From assembly GCF_001557535.2 (NCBI RefSeq), contig NZ_CP014306.1, forward strand, positions 1,860,001 through 1,924,000: DNA of 64,000 nt, written 5' to 3'. A model generated the notes under the pieces. It was not told the origin of the DNA. It saw only the letters and a program-made list of their open reading frames with translations, and did no database searches. A program made the translations under genes and the position numbers. This DNA comes from Burkholderia sp. PAMC 26561 (lineage in GTDB: Bacteria; Pseudomonadota; Gammaproteobacteria; Burkholderiales; Burkholderiaceae). Each line of letters opens with the position of its first letter. Within the stretch, counting starts at the first letter, position 1. Below, piece by piece: positions 40,526 to 49,441 of the stretch.

Positions 40526-41284
40526 TTAATTTGTCTCGTCGATACGCCGCGAGTCGCCCGGCACATGCCAGCGCGGTGGCGTTTCCGCATTCACCGTGAC
40601 CTGATACGCACGCGCTTCCGTGCTCCCGGGATTGCGCAGCGCGTGGGGCTGGTCGGCGTCGAAGACAATGGCGTCGCCAGTGCCGAGCAATTGCGTGCGG
40701 TCATGCACGCGCAGCTCCAGCGTGCCGTCGCTCACGACCAGATTGACCGTGGTGCCGGGCGGCCTGGGGCTGCCGGTCTCGGTGTGCAGCGGCGCGATGC
40801 GCAACTCATGGAATTCCGCCGATGCCGGCGCGCTCAGCGGAAACAGCGGTCGCGCCGAAAAGCGTCCATTCGATGTCACCAGCCGCGTCGACTGATCGGC
40901 CGCGAGAAACTCGATGCCGTTCGTTGCATGACGCCGCAAAAACGCCGCGACCGACACCTTCAACGCGCCGGCGATCTTGTGCAAGACCTTGATGGACGGC
41001 ACGCTGCGGGCCGATTCTATCTGCGCGAGCATCGCACGGGAAACGCCGGATGCGCGGGCGAGGGCGTCGAGTGAAAGCTGGCGCTCCGCCCGCAGCCTCG
41101 CCAGGTTCACGCCGACAAGATATTCCAGTGCGTCGCTTGCTTCCTGAGCGCTCGTCTGAGGAACGTGTTCCTCAAGATGGATTTCCGTCGATGTCGCCCG
41201 CGTTGCCTCGGCGCGTTCGGCCGGCTCGCGTGCGTCGTACGATTCGCGCACGAGTTCCAGCGATGAATAAGCCGGTGCAACCAT
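40526..41284 (-). CDS. XRE-family regulator with C-terminal cupin domain
   Basis: 252 residues from ATG 41284, which has GGAGG nine bases upstream. Residues 1-50 are a polar tail. The helix-turn-helix (LARLRAERQLSLDALARASGVSRAMLAQIESARSVPSI) is followed by a cupin sensor domain (GDAIVFDADQPHALRNPG). Such proteins commonly sense small metabolites and control nearby catabolic or transport genes. No target is evident here. Confidence 0.9.
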   Translation of the reverse strand: MVAPAYSSLELVRESYDAREPAERAEATRATSTEIHLEEHVPQTSAQEASDALEYLVGVNLARLRAERQLSLDALARASGVSRAMLAQIESARSVPSIKVLHKIAGALKVSVAAFLRRHATNGIEFLAADQSTRLVTSNGRFSARPLFPLSAPASAEFHELRIAPLHTETGSPRPPGTTVNLVVSDGTLELRVHDRTQLLGTGDAIVFDADQPHALRNPGSTEARAYQVTVNAETPPRWHVPGDSRRIDETN

Positions 41285-41411
41285 GATGAGCCTCCATTCG
41301 GACATGCCGCGCAGACCGGCGCGGCATCGGTGAAGGAAAGACTAGCATCGGCAGAAGTTGCATCAAACGAAGATATCGTCACACCGTTATCAGGCGCGGC
41401 AGGATAGTTTT

Positions 41412-42992
41412 TTACACGGCGGTTCGCGATGGAGCCAGCGGCGCGGATTGAAATTGCGGTTGCGCCCATGCTTGTGTTTGTGCAAACCATCCGTCGATAC
41501 GCCGCGTCACCTCATCCAGCGATCCGGGCTCCATGTGCAAGCCGAGTTTCGAGCGGCGCCACAGGACGTCGTCGGCGCAGGTCGCCCATTCGTTGTCGCG
41601 CAGATAGCGCAGTTCGGCCTCGTAAAGGCCTGGCGCGATGGCTTCGCCCAGACCGGTCAGCGAGGTTGCATCGCCGAGCAGCTTTTGGACACGGGTTCCA
41701 TAAGCGCGTGCATACCTGTGAGCCAGATCCGCCGGCAGCCATGGCTTGTTCTGCTTCAACGCGGCGAGGAATCTGTCGAAATTCGCATCGGCGATATCGC
41801 CGCCCGGCAGCGGCGCACCTTCCGTCCAAGTCTTGCTTTTGGCGGGAGACTGGAGCGCGTCGCCGAGTTTATCGACGGCTTCTTCCGCGAGCTTGCGAAA
41901 GGTCGTGATCTTCCCGCCGAACACCGATAACAGCGGAGCCTGGTTCGCGGGGGTATCGAGTTCGAGCAGATAGTCGCGCGTGACGGCCGATGCGTTTTCC
42001 GCGTTCTCGTCCTCGAGCAAGCCGCGCACGCCGGAATAGCTCCAGCAGACGTCGTCGGGGCCGATGTGCTTCTTGAAGTACCGGTTAATCGACTCGCACA
42101 GGTAAGTAGTCTCTTCGGGGCTGATGGTCACCTTCGATGTATCGCCGTGATACTCCAGATCCGTCGTGCCGATCAGCGTGTAATCGTGCTCGTAGGGAAT
42201 TGCGAAGATGATGCGCTTGTCCGGATTCTGGAAGATGTATGCGTGGTCATGTTCAAAGAGGCGGCGCGTGACGATATGGCTGCCCTTGACGAGGCGCACG
42301 GTATGGCGCGTGTGTGTGCCGCTGCCAAGCGACCCTTTGAGCAGTTTGCTGACCCACGGACCCGCCGCGTTTGCGATGGAACGCGCTTGCACGTCGAACG
42401 TCGCACCGTGGTCGTCCACGAGCGTGGCATGCCACACACCGTCGTTGCGCGCCGCGCTGACAAGCCGCGTGCGAGTCTTGATCACCGCGCCGTGTTCCTG
42501 CGCATCGACCGCGTTCAGCACGACCAGGCGCGCGTCGTCCACCCAGCCATCGGAATACACAAAACCGCGCTTGATCGAATCGATGAGCGGCGCGCCGGCG
42601 GGGTGTTTGCGCATGTCGATGCCTCTCGACCCTGGCAGCAACTGGCGCCGCGCGAGGTGATCGTAGAGGAACAGGCCGGCGCGGATCATCCAGGCCGGGC
42701 GCAGGTTGGGCATGTGCGGCATCACGAAACGCAGCGGCCACATGATGTGGGGCGCGGCGCGCAGCAAGACTTCGCGTTCCTGCAACGCCTTGCGTACGAG
42801 CGAGTATTCGCCATATTCGAGATAACGCAGGCCGCCGTGAATGAGCTTGGTGCTCGATGACGACGTATGCGACGCCAGATCGTCCTTCTCGCACAACAGC
42901 ACGCTCAAACCCCGGCCCGACGCGTCGCGTGCAATGCCCGTGCCATTGACCCCGCCGCCCACGACGAGCACATCGAAAAGATTATCTTGCAT
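41412..42992 (-). CDS. glpD: Aerobic glycerol-3-phosphate dehydrogenase
   Basis: Membrane-associated flavoprotein that oxidises glycerol-3-phosphate to dihydroxyacetone phosphate and passes electrons to quinone. 526 residues. N-terminal FAD-binding GGGVNGTGIARDASGRGL and the SSSSTKLIHGGLRYLEYGEY block identify the family. glpR is 1.1 kb away, and TTCG-rich operator-like sequence lies upstream. glpF and glpK are not in the window. Confidence 0.96.
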   Translation of the reverse strand: MQDNLFDVLVVGGGVNGTGIARDASGRGLSVLLCEKDDLASHTSSSSTKLIHGGLRYLEYGEYSLVRKALQEREVLLRAAPHIMWPLRFVMPHMPNLRPAWMIRAGLFLYDHLARRQLLPGSRGIDMRKHPAGAPLIDSIKRGFVYSDGWVDDARLVVLNAVDAQEHGAVIKTRTRLVSAARNDGVWHATLVDDHGATFDVQARSIANAAGPWVSKLLKGSLGSGTHTRHTVRLVKGSHIVTRRLFEHDHAYIFQNPDKRIIFAIPYEHDYTLIGTTDLEYHGDTSKVTISPEETTYLCESINRYFKKHIGPDDVCWSYSGVRGLLEDENAENASAVTRDYLLELDTPANQAPLLSVFGGKITTFRKLAEEAVDKLGDALQSPAKSKTWTEGAPLPGGDIADANFDRFLAALKQNKPWLPADLAHRYARAYGTRVQKLLGDATSLTGLGEAIAPGLYEAELRYLRDNEWATCADDVLWRRSKLGLHMEPGSLDEVTRRIDGWFAQTQAWAQPQFQSAPLAPSRTAV

Positions 42993-43031
42993 CGCTTATT
43001 CGCCTCATTTGCCTTCGCCGCGCTCCGGCAG

Positions 43032-43080
43032 AACATAAATGTTCGAATTCGAAATTTAACGAACAAAAACGAAAATGTAA
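43032..43080. promoter_or_regulatory. GlpR-type operator region upstream of glpD
   Basis: TTCGAATTCGAA (43042-43053) is a perfect palindrome set within ATGTTCG...CGAACA-like half-sites. Further TTCG/CGAA boxes follow about 10 bases apart. These resemble the TTCG-containing boxes bound by GlpR repressors. Confidence 0.55.
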
Positions 43081-43222
43081 AGTCGGCTGATCGGCTAACG
43101 CTTCGTTTTGGCGAATATTCTCGGTTTTCGGTCGTTTACCAGAGCAACGGGCCGTTTGGCCGAGTGGCGCGAAGGCGGCGTCAGACCGATACTGTGGAAA
43201 GTGAAAACCGGGAGTAAAGACA

Positions 43223-43603
43223 ATGCGAAAGTTGCTGGTGGCAGGCGCGTTTGGGGCGCTGGTGCTGGGCGGATGTGTTTCGACGCCCGATATGTCGGGG
43301 TCGATGGGCGCGCCTTCCTTGAGTGCGCTGCAGTCCATGTGCGGTTCGACCGCCGTGGATTACGGCGCGGATGCGCAGAGCGTGTACTCAGCGTTATTCG
43401 ATGCGTATGTGGCGCGGAAGCGCGGCAAGGTATCGAAGGATCAGTTCTGCGCGTTCCAGGCGGGGATCGCGGACCAGCATTCGACGTTCGCGGCCAGCCG
43501 CACGACTGAAGCGCAAAGCGCATGGGCGACGTTCTTTGCCGATCAGCGGGCGCAAGCGCTCAGTTGGCGCGCCGCCGTCGATCCGACGTTGCGCGCGGGC
43601 TGA
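43223..43603 (+). CDS. Small putative lipoprotein
   Basis: 126 residues. A signal peptide ends in a lipobox LGGC with C18 as the lipidated residue. The mature part (SALQSMCGSTAVDYGADAQSVYSALFDAYVARKRGKVSKDQFCAFQAGIADQH) has two further cysteines. Function unknown. It is divergent from glpD across the operator region. Confidence 0.75.
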   Translation: MRKLLVAGAFGALVLGGCVSTPDMSGSMGAPSLSALQSMCGSTAVDYGADAQSVYSALFDAYVARKRGKVSKDQFCAFQAGIADQHSTFAASRTTEAQSAWATFFADQRAQALSWRAAVDPTLRAG

Positions 43604-43634
43604 ATGAACAAAGGCGGGTTAAACGAGGCGAGGA

Positions 43635-43844
43635 TTACGAATACCGCTTGATTGCCTTCATCGTGGAGTCGCCAGTAGCCGTGAGGCTCCAGAGCTGAAG
43701 TCCCGATGCGAGATTCTCCAGTTGCACGAGCTGACGCTCGAGGAGGGCGTCGAGTTCGTCGCGAACCATGTCCATCTGGTTGGGTGCTTCCTGTAGCAGG
43801 AGCAGCGTGGCAAATTCGTGCGGACTGAGCATCGTGTTCTCCAT
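43635..43844 (-). CDS. Small hypothetical protein
   Basis: 69 residues beginning MENTMLSPHEFATLLLLQEAPNQMDMVRDELDALLERQLVQLE. Predicted all-helical with a short beta end (LWSLTATGDSTMKAIKRY). I recall similar small proteins in Burkholderia but no function. Isolated between the lipoprotein gene and glpR. Confidence 0.55.
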   Translation of the reverse strand: MENTMLSPHEFATLLLLQEAPNQMDMVRDELDALLERQLVQLENLASGLQLWSLTATGDSTMKAIKRYS

Positions 43845-44101
43845 GACGCGTTAAGCGAGGCAGGAACTTCGAGCCGGCAGACCTATGGCGAACAGCCGCT
43901 TCCTGAGCCTTGGAAGGCGGCGCTGCGTAGCCGGGATTTGATTGTATGCAAGCGCCGCTCGAGTGCCAAACGCTTGCGCAAAATAATGGGTTTGACTTTT
44001 GGGAGGCGCGAAAGCGGTTCGGCGGGAGCGGGAAAACGTAGAGATTACCTGAGGTTCGTGCCGCAGCGCACACATCGATTTCGGTTGCGCTCATCGAAAC
44101 C
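43845..44101. other. Short intergenic region before the small protein gene
   Basis: No gene or clear structure found between the glpR stop and the small protein start. Confidence 0.4.
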
Positions 44102-44881
44102 TTACTCGGCGATGTACACCTGCGTGTTCGCAGCCTTGAGCGTTTCGGCCATTTCCGGCGGCGTAGGGGCATCGGTGAAAAGCGCGTCGATCTGATTCAG
44201 ATGACCGAGCCGGACAAGCGCCGGACGGCCAAATTTCGAGTGATCGGCGGCGAGGAAAACGGTGCGTGCGTGATTGATGATCGCTTCGGCCACGCGGACC
44301 TCGCGGGTATCGAAGTCGCGCAGTGTGCCGTCGGGTTCAATACTCGACGCCCCGATGATCGCAAAATCCACCTTGAACTGACGGATGAAGTCGATGGCAA
44401 GCTCGCCCACAATGCCCTTGTCCCACGGACGGACAATGCCGCCGGTGATCAGTACTTCGCAATCGGGGTAGCCGCTCATCATGGCCGCCACGTTGAGGTT
44501 GTTCGTTATCACGTGCAAGCCTCGGTGCCGGTTCAGCGCCCGGGCAACTTCCTCGGTCGTGGTGCCGAGGTTGATGAAGAGCGAAGCCTGATCAGGAATA
44601 TGCGATGCAACCAGCGCAGCGATGCGGCGCTTTTCATCGTGGAACATGCGCTGGCGCGCCGTGTACGAGACATTCTCCGAACTGGTCGGAAGGCTCGCGC
44701 CGCCGTGGTAACGGCGCAGCAGGTTCATGTCCGAGAGCCAGTTGACGTCGCGGCGAATGGTCTGTGGGGTGACGTCGAAATGTGTGGCCAGGTCCTCGAC
44801 GGTCACGAAGCCATCGCGTTGCACCCAGTCGAGCAGCTCTTGCTGTCGTGCGTTCAAGGTGATGCGGGGATCTCGAGTCAT
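44102..44881 (-). CDS. glpR: DeoR-family glycerol-3-phosphate regulon repressor
   Basis: 259 residues. N-terminal DeoR HTH (RQQELLDWVQRDGFVTVEDLATHFDVTPQTIRRDVNWLSD) and a sugar-phosphate-sensing C-terminal domain (FINLGTTTEEVARALNRH). The proximity of glpD and TTCG boxes upstream of it support the GlpR assignment over other DeoR proteins. Confidence 0.9.
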   Translation of the reverse strand: MTRDPRITLNARQQELLDWVQRDGFVTVEDLATHFDVTPQTIRRDVNWLSDMNLLRRYHGGASLPTSSENVSYTARQRMFHDEKRRIAALVASHIPDQASLFINLGTTTEEVARALNRHRGLHVITNNLNVAAMMSGYPDCEVLITGGIVRPWDKGIVGELAIDFIRQFKVDFAIIGASSIEPDGTLRDFDTREVRVAEAIINHARTVFLAADHSKFGRPALVRLGHLNQIDALFTDAPTPPEMAETLKAANTQVYIAE

Positions 44882-45379
44882 GGCGTCCGTACGTGCGCTT
44901 CAATGTCGTGAGGTGGCCGTATTGTAAGGGATAGGCCGCATCGACTGGACGATAAGGCCGTGCGGTATAGACATCCCCACAAGCAAACTCCCTGAGGATG
45001 GCAAGTTGATCGCTGAACGTCGATATCTCGCAGCTTCAGGTATTACAACCGTCCCACTTGTCATCCCGCAAACAGCAGTGTGATTGCGCTTTGGCGAAAT
45101 CGACTTGTAAGCAAGACCAGGCCGCGCTGTTCGCGCACTGGCAACTTACTCCCATGACTCGGTATGATTTGTGCTGAATTAAACAGTATCCGGAACTGAC
45201 CCATGGCTTGAGCAGTCTCTCTTCGTGCCTGCAGCTTCGCTATAACCCGGCTAATATGCAGGCTCAAAGAAGTCCTCAACCACATGAGAACGCCATGACT
45301 TCGTTGTTCATGGCGTTGCCTGATTTTCGGCCGGTTTGGCTGACGGCGCGTTCAATACAGATTTGGGAGCGCGATATTT
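44882..45379. other. Intergenic region upstream of the ferritin-like gene
   Basis: About 500 bases between the divergent glpR and ferritin-like genes. Apart from the hairpin at 45289-45317 I see no supportable gene or RNA. Confidence 0.4.
45289..45317 (+). promoter_or_regulatory. Perfect hairpin 60 bases upstream of the ferritin-like gene
   Basis: AACGCCATGA (45289-45298) and TCATGGCGTT (45308-45317) form a perfect 10-bp stem, followed by GCCTGATTTT. Possible leader terminator or RNA switch ahead of the diiron protein gene. Confidence 0.45.
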
Positions 45380-46207
45380 ATGCACACTGAAAGTACCCAT
45401 GTGATGCCTTGGCGGATCGAAGACATCGACCTGTCCCGGATCGACCGTCGCAAGGCGGCATCCAACGAACATCTGCTTTTGTTGCTGTGTGCGGCCTCGT
45501 TCATCGAGAGCGGCACCGATCTCTACACGAGCAACCTGAGCACCTATTTCAACGACGATCCGGAAGTTTCCTCATGGCTCAACACCGAGTGGGAGCCGGA
45601 GGAAATGCAGCACGGCCGCGCGTTGAAGACGTACATCAACCATGTGTGGCCCGAGTTCGACTGGGACACGGCCTTCAAGAATTTCTTCGCCGAGTACTCG
45701 CTGACGTGTTCGGTCGAGGACTTCGAGAAGACCCGCGCGCTGGAAATGGTCGCGCGGTGCGTGGTGGAGACCGGTACGGCAACCTTGTACCGTGCCATCA
45801 ATGAATGCTCCGACGAACCGGTGCTGAAGCAGCTCACAGACAACATCCGCACCGACGAAGTCCGTCACTACAAGCACTTCTTCCGCTTCTTCAAGAAGTA
45901 CAACAAGATCGAAGGCAACGGCCGGTTCGCCGTGCTGGGCGCGCTGCTGCGACGCGTGATGGAAATCAAGAACGAGGATTCCGAGATCGCGTTGCGCCAC
46001 GTTTTTGCCATCCGCTATCCGGATCGTGCGAACGATACAGCGCATAATCGCGAGCTGGCAGCGCGCGTGAACGCGCTGGTTCGACGCAACTTATCGGCAG
46101 ATATGTGCGTGAAAATGCTGCTCAAGCCGCTGGACCTGCCCGCACGCATCCAGCCTAGCGTTCACTATCCGATCGCGAAGATCACGCAGCACGTTTTCTT
46201 CCGCTGA
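45380..46207 (+). CDS. Ferritin-like diiron protein
   Basis: 275 residues. A complete di-iron site of the ferritin-like/acyl-ACP-desaturase type is seen: E43 (FIESG), E75-x-x-H78 (EEMQH), E130 (VVETGT) and E160-x-x-H163 (DEVRH). The helices between fit the four-helix bundle. Known relatives are uncharacterised, so an oxidase, desaturase or iron-handling role are all possible. A terminator-like hairpin follows. Confidence 0.85.
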   Translation: MHTESTHVMPWRIEDIDLSRIDRRKAASNEHLLLLLCAASFIESGTDLYTSNLSTYFNDDPEVSSWLNTEWEPEEMQHGRALKTYINHVWPEFDWDTAFKNFFAEYSLTCSVEDFEKTRALEMVARCVVETGTATLYRAINECSDEPVLKQLTDNIRTDEVRHYKHFFRFFKKYNKIEGNGRFAVLGALLRRVMEIKNEDSEIALRHVFAIRYPDRANDTAHNRELAARVNALVRRNLSADMCVKMLLKPLDLPARIQPSVHYPIAKITQHVFFR

Positions 46208-46232
46208 GCTTCGCTGTGAGTGACGCTTCGAT

Positions 46233-46263
46233 CGATGGCCCGCTTTCGCGGGCCATCGTCCTT
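46233..46263 (+). terminator. Terminator between the ferritin-like and split-barrel genes
   Basis: CGATGGCCCG (46233-46242) and CGGGCCATCG (46249-46258) with loop CTTTCG, followed by TCCTTT. Confidence 0.7.
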
Positions 46264-46277
46264 TCACGGAGTTCCAT

Positions 46278-46793
46278 ATGAACGATCCCTCGGCATCGGG
46301 TACACGCGACATCGAGCACGGCACGTTCGACGAATGGCCGTTGCCGCTGCGTGCGCTCTTCGACGGCACATCGATAGAAACGAAAGCGGGTTTCACCGCA
46401 TCGCTTCTCGCCGCCGATGAAGGCCGCATCCGGACGTCGTTGTTGAGCGTCGGCGAGTTGTTCGCGCCGGACCCCGGCAGCTTGTGCTTTTCGTTGTGGC
46501 CGCAGTCGCGGGCGGCGCGGGTGATATCGAAGACCGGCGTGGCCACACTGACCTTCGTCTTCGATGAAGCGTTCTTCCAGGTGCAGCTACAGGCCAAGGT
46601 CGTGCCGTTAGGGGACTCGCCGGTGACGTGTTTTATCGCGACGATCGAGAGCGGTGAATGGCAGAAGGTTGCCTACGCGCGGCTCGTGCAGGGAATCGAA
46701 TTCGCCTTTGCCGAGGGGCAGGAGAACGCCGTACTTGACCGCTGGCGTCACCAGGTGGAAGGACTGAAGCGGGCCGCGAGCGCGGCCCCCTGA
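46278..46793 (+). CDS. Pyridoxamine-5'-phosphate-oxidase-like split-barrel protein
   Basis: 171 residues. The order of short beta strands (TSLLSVGELFAPDPGSLCFSLWPQSRAARVISKTGVATLTFV) resembles FMN-binding split-barrel proteins. No catalytic motif is certain. ATG 46278 has GGAG (46267-46270). Function inferred only from fold-like pattern. Confidence 0.6.
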   Translation: MNDPSASGTRDIEHGTFDEWPLPLRALFDGTSIETKAGFTASLLAADEGRIRTSLLSVGELFAPDPGSLCFSLWPQSRAARVISKTGVATLTFVFDEAFFQVQLQAKVVPLGDSPVTCFIATIESGEWQKVAYARLVQGIEFAFAEGQENAVLDRWRHQVEGLKRAASAAP

Positions 46794-46800
46794 AACGAAA

Positions 46801-46826
46801 ACAGCGGAGCTAAAAAGCGCCGCTGT
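46801..46826. terminator. Hairpin between convergent split-barrel gene and rhlE
   Basis: ACAGCGG (46801-46807) and CCGCTGT (46820-46826) form a 7-bp stem between two convergent stops, with an AAAAA tract in the loop. Confidence 0.45.
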
Positions 46827-46844
46827 CTGAACTCACCGCATCGA

Positions 46845-48335
46845 TTAACGCCCGCGTTGACCCGTGCGCGGCGTATCGCGCCGGCCAGCACCGCCGCCTT
46901 CAGTCCGCGGCATGCCGCCCAGCAACGCGCCAGCCGGTCGTGCGCCTTCCGGCTTGCGCGGAGCGCCGCTGTTGCCGTTGCCGCCCGTCTTGGCCGCTAC
47001 CGGCTTTTGCGAGCGCGATCCATTGCCGCCACCGCCATTGCCGTTGCCATTCCCCCCGCCGCCATGCGCCGGCTTGGCCGGTCCACGGCCGCCACCGCCA
47101 TTCGCCTGTTTCGGCGCGCCCTGACGCGGCGAACCTTGACGCGCACCGCCGCCGCCCTGGCTGCGTCGGAGGATCGGTTCCGGCTTCTGGGTCAGATCCG
47201 GCTCGAACCCCGCAATCACTTCCTGCGGAATAGGGCGCTTGATGAGCCGCTCGATATCCTTGAGCAACTGATGTTCATCGACGCAAACCAGCGATACCGC
47301 TTCGCCCGTCGCCCCAGCACGTCCCGTGCGTCCAATCCGGTGAACGTAGTCTTCCGGCACGTTCGGCAGATCGAAGTTGACCACGTGCGGCAATTGATCG
47401 ATATCGATACCGCGCGCCGCAATATCCGTCGCCACGAGCACCTGCAGCGTGTTGTCCTTGAACTCGGCCAAAGCACGCGTACGCGCCGACTGGCTCTTGT
47501 TGCCGTGAATGGCCAGCGCGCTGATGCCGTCCTTCGTCAACTGCTCGGCCAGGCGGTTCGCGCCGTGCTTCGTCCGCGAAAATACCAGCACCTGGAACCA
47601 GTTGTTCTGGCGGATCAGATGCGTGAGCAACTCGCGCTTTTTGTCGCGATCGACCGGGTGGATCTTTTGCGCGATCGCTTCGACGGTCGAGTTGCGGCGT
47701 GCCACTTCGATCAGCGCCGGCTTGTCGAGCAGGCTGTCGGCGAGGGTCTTGATTTCATCGGAGAAGGTAGCCGAGAACAGCAGGTTCTGGCGCTTCGGCG
47801 GCAGCTTGGCGAGTACACGCTTGATGTCGTGAATGAAGCCCATGTCGAGCATGCGGTCGGCTTCGTCGAGCACGAGGATCTCGAGCTTCGACAAGTCGAT
47901 GGTCTTTTGCTGCATGTGATCGAGCAACCGTCCCGGCGTCGCCACGACGATGTCCACGCCGCGCCGCAATGCATCGATTTGAGGATTGATGCCCACGCCG
48001 CCGAACATCACGGTCGATTTCAGCTTCAGGTACTTGCCGTAAGTCCGCACGCTTTCTTCGACCTGCGCGGCGAGTTCGCGCGTGGGCGTCAGGATGAGCG
48101 CACGAACCGGGCGCTTGGCACCGGCCGCAGGGGCGGCTGCCTCGGACAAACGTTGCAGGATAGGCAACGTAAAACCGGCCGTCTTGCCGGTGCCGGTCTG
48201 CGCGCCTGCCAGCAGGTCGCCACCGTTCAGCACGGCCGGGATGGCCTGCGACTGGATGGGAGTAGGGGTGGTGTAGCCTTGTTCAAGGACCGCGCGAAGC
48301 AAGGGTTCGGACAAGCCGAGGGAATCAAAAGACAT
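46845..48335 (-). CDS. rhlE: DEAD-box RNA helicase, RhlE type
   Basis: 496 residues. Q motif YTTPTPIQ near 21-28, motif I AQTGTGKT at 45-52, then [29 protein letters not shown] and [10 protein letters not shown]. The last 100 residues are a Gly/Asn/Arg-rich low-complexity tail ([17 protein letters not shown]...) typical of RhlE-type RNA binding. Unwinds RNA in degradation and ribosome maturation. Confidence 0.94.
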   Translation of the reverse strand: MSFDSLGLSEPLLRAVLEQGYTTPTPIQSQAIPAVLNGGDLLAGAQTGTGKTAGFTLPILQRLSEAAAPAAGAKRPVRALILTPTRELAAQVEESVRTYGKYLKLKSTVMFGGVGINPQIDALRRGVDIVVATPGRLLDHMQQKTIDLSKLEILVLDEADRMLDMGFIHDIKRVLAKLPPKRQNLLFSATFSDEIKTLADSLLDKPALIEVARRNSTVEAIAQKIHPVDRDKKRELLTHLIRQNNWFQVLVFSRTKHGANRLAEQLTKDGISALAIHGNKSQSARTRALAEFKDNTLQVLVATDIAARGIDIDQLPHVVNFDLPNVPEDYVHRIGRTGRAGATGEAVSLVCVDEHQLLKDIERLIKRPIPQEVIAGFEPDLTQKPEPILRRSQGGGGARQGSPRQGAPKQANGGGGRGPAKPAHGGGGNGNGNGGGGNGSRSQKPVAAKTGGNGNSGAPRKPEGARPAGALLGGMPRTEGGGAGRRDTPRTGQRGR

Positions 48336-48525
48336 AAGTGTTCACAGATTCGGTATGCCGACCGGCGTTGTCGCATAGGCCTCAAATGAGGTGCGCGCGT
48401 ACGACGATCGAGGAAATCGGGCGGCATGACGATCGGGGCGCTTGCTTGAAGTCAAGCAGGAGCGCCGGGAAAGTTGCCGCGAAGATCAACGCGCTATCAA
48501 GACACGCTGACTGGCGTTAAGTTGC

Positions 48526-48549
48526 ATTTGAAGCGCGCACGCTTCAAAT
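48526..48549. terminator. Perfect hairpin after trhA
   Basis: ATTTGAAGCG (48526-48535) and CGCTTCAAAT (48540-48549), loop CGCA. A 10-bp perfect stem in the gap between the rhlE start and the trhA stop. No T run. Confidence 0.45.
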
Positions 48550-48580
48550 CATCAGGCATTGAGTGCCGATCAGGGCAGGC

Positions 48581-49201
48581 TCACGCAACATAGCGCGCAA
48601 TGCTGACGAATTGACACAAGCTGCCGCCCAACACGAACAGGTGCCAGATGCCATGGCCGTGCCGGATGCGCTCGTCGTTGATGAAAAAGTAAATGCCGGC
48701 GCTGTAGATCAAGCCGCCTGCCAGCAGCCACGCCGTGCCGGCGGGCGGTAATGCTGTAACGAGAGGACGGATGGCTACGAGCGCGAGCCAGCCCATCAAC
48801 ACGTAAATCACCATCGATACACTGCGGGTTCGGCGCCCGAGCGTGAGTTCCTGAACGATGCCAAGAGCAGCAAGCCCCCAGCTTACCCCGAATAGCGACC
48901 AACCCCACGGACCGCGCAACGTGACGAGCGTGAACGGCGTGTAGCTTCCCGCGATCAGCAAATAAATGGCCGAATGATCGCATTTCTGCAATACAGCCTT
49001 GAGCCGCGGGCTGCGGACCCAGTGGTAGAGCGTTGAGATCGCGTACAAGGCGAGCAGCATGGCGCCATACACGGCAAAGCTCACGATCTTGTACGGATCG
49101 CGTTCCAGCGATGCCATGGTCACGAGCGTTGCAAGTCCCGCCACCGACAGTACAGTGCCGACAAGATGGGTAACGCTGTTGAACCGCTCACCAACGTGCA
49201 T
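48581..49201 (-). CDS. trhA: Hemolysin III/TrhA-type PAQR membrane protein
   Basis: 206 residues, seven hydrophobic helices. It contains the PAQR residues around STLYHWVRSPRLKAVLQKCDHSAIYLLIAGSYTPF and a C-terminal RHGHGIWHLFVLGG, where His and Asp bind metal. In E. coli the relative affects membrane energetics. Its name as a hemolysin is historical. Confidence 0.93.
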   Translation of the reverse strand: MHVGERFNSVTHLVGTVLSVAGLATLVTMASLERDPYKIVSFAVYGAMLLALYAISTLYHWVRSPRLKAVLQKCDHSAIYLLIAGSYTPFTLVTLRGPWGWSLFGVSWGLAALGIVQELTLGRRTRSVSMVIYVLMGWLALVAIRPLVTALPPAGTAWLLAGGLIYSAGIYFFINDERIRHGHGIWHLFVLGGSLCQFVSIARYVA

Positions 49202-49441
49202 CGAAGAACATCCTCACTGCCTGCGCTGCGTTTTCCGCATGTATCTGCAATCGCCCGGTATTTTACCGCGAGACCGGCTACTCAAACGGATAGTCCCCGA
49301 CTCGCTTTGATTGCGCACAGGTGCTGCATGCAAATGCCGGGTGCAAAAGTCGAGCGCAAAAAGAAGAAGGGCGCCGCCCCGACTGCGAGGCCTGCGCCCT
49401 TCACTGTATTTTACGCTACTAGTCGAACTGGTCTCTTTCGG
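49202..49441. other. Gap between trhA and the cytochrome gene
   Basis: No gene seen. It includes the cytochrome terminator at the left and should include the trhA promoter. Confidence 0.4.
49357..49402 (-). terminator. Terminator of the cytochrome c genes
   Basis: On the minus strand GAAGGGCGC (49402-49394) and GCGCCCTTC (49374-49366) are followed by TTCTTTTT. Confidence 0.7.

Noticed and set aside
45208..45390. Short plus-strand frame (60 codons) overlapping the start of the ferritin-like gene
   Set aside because: It includes the hairpin, lacks a ribosome-binding site and shows no recognisable protein pattern.
46857..48389. Long plus-strand open frame opposite rhlE
   Set aside because: Antisense of a highly conserved helicase, no motif, no ribosome-binding site.
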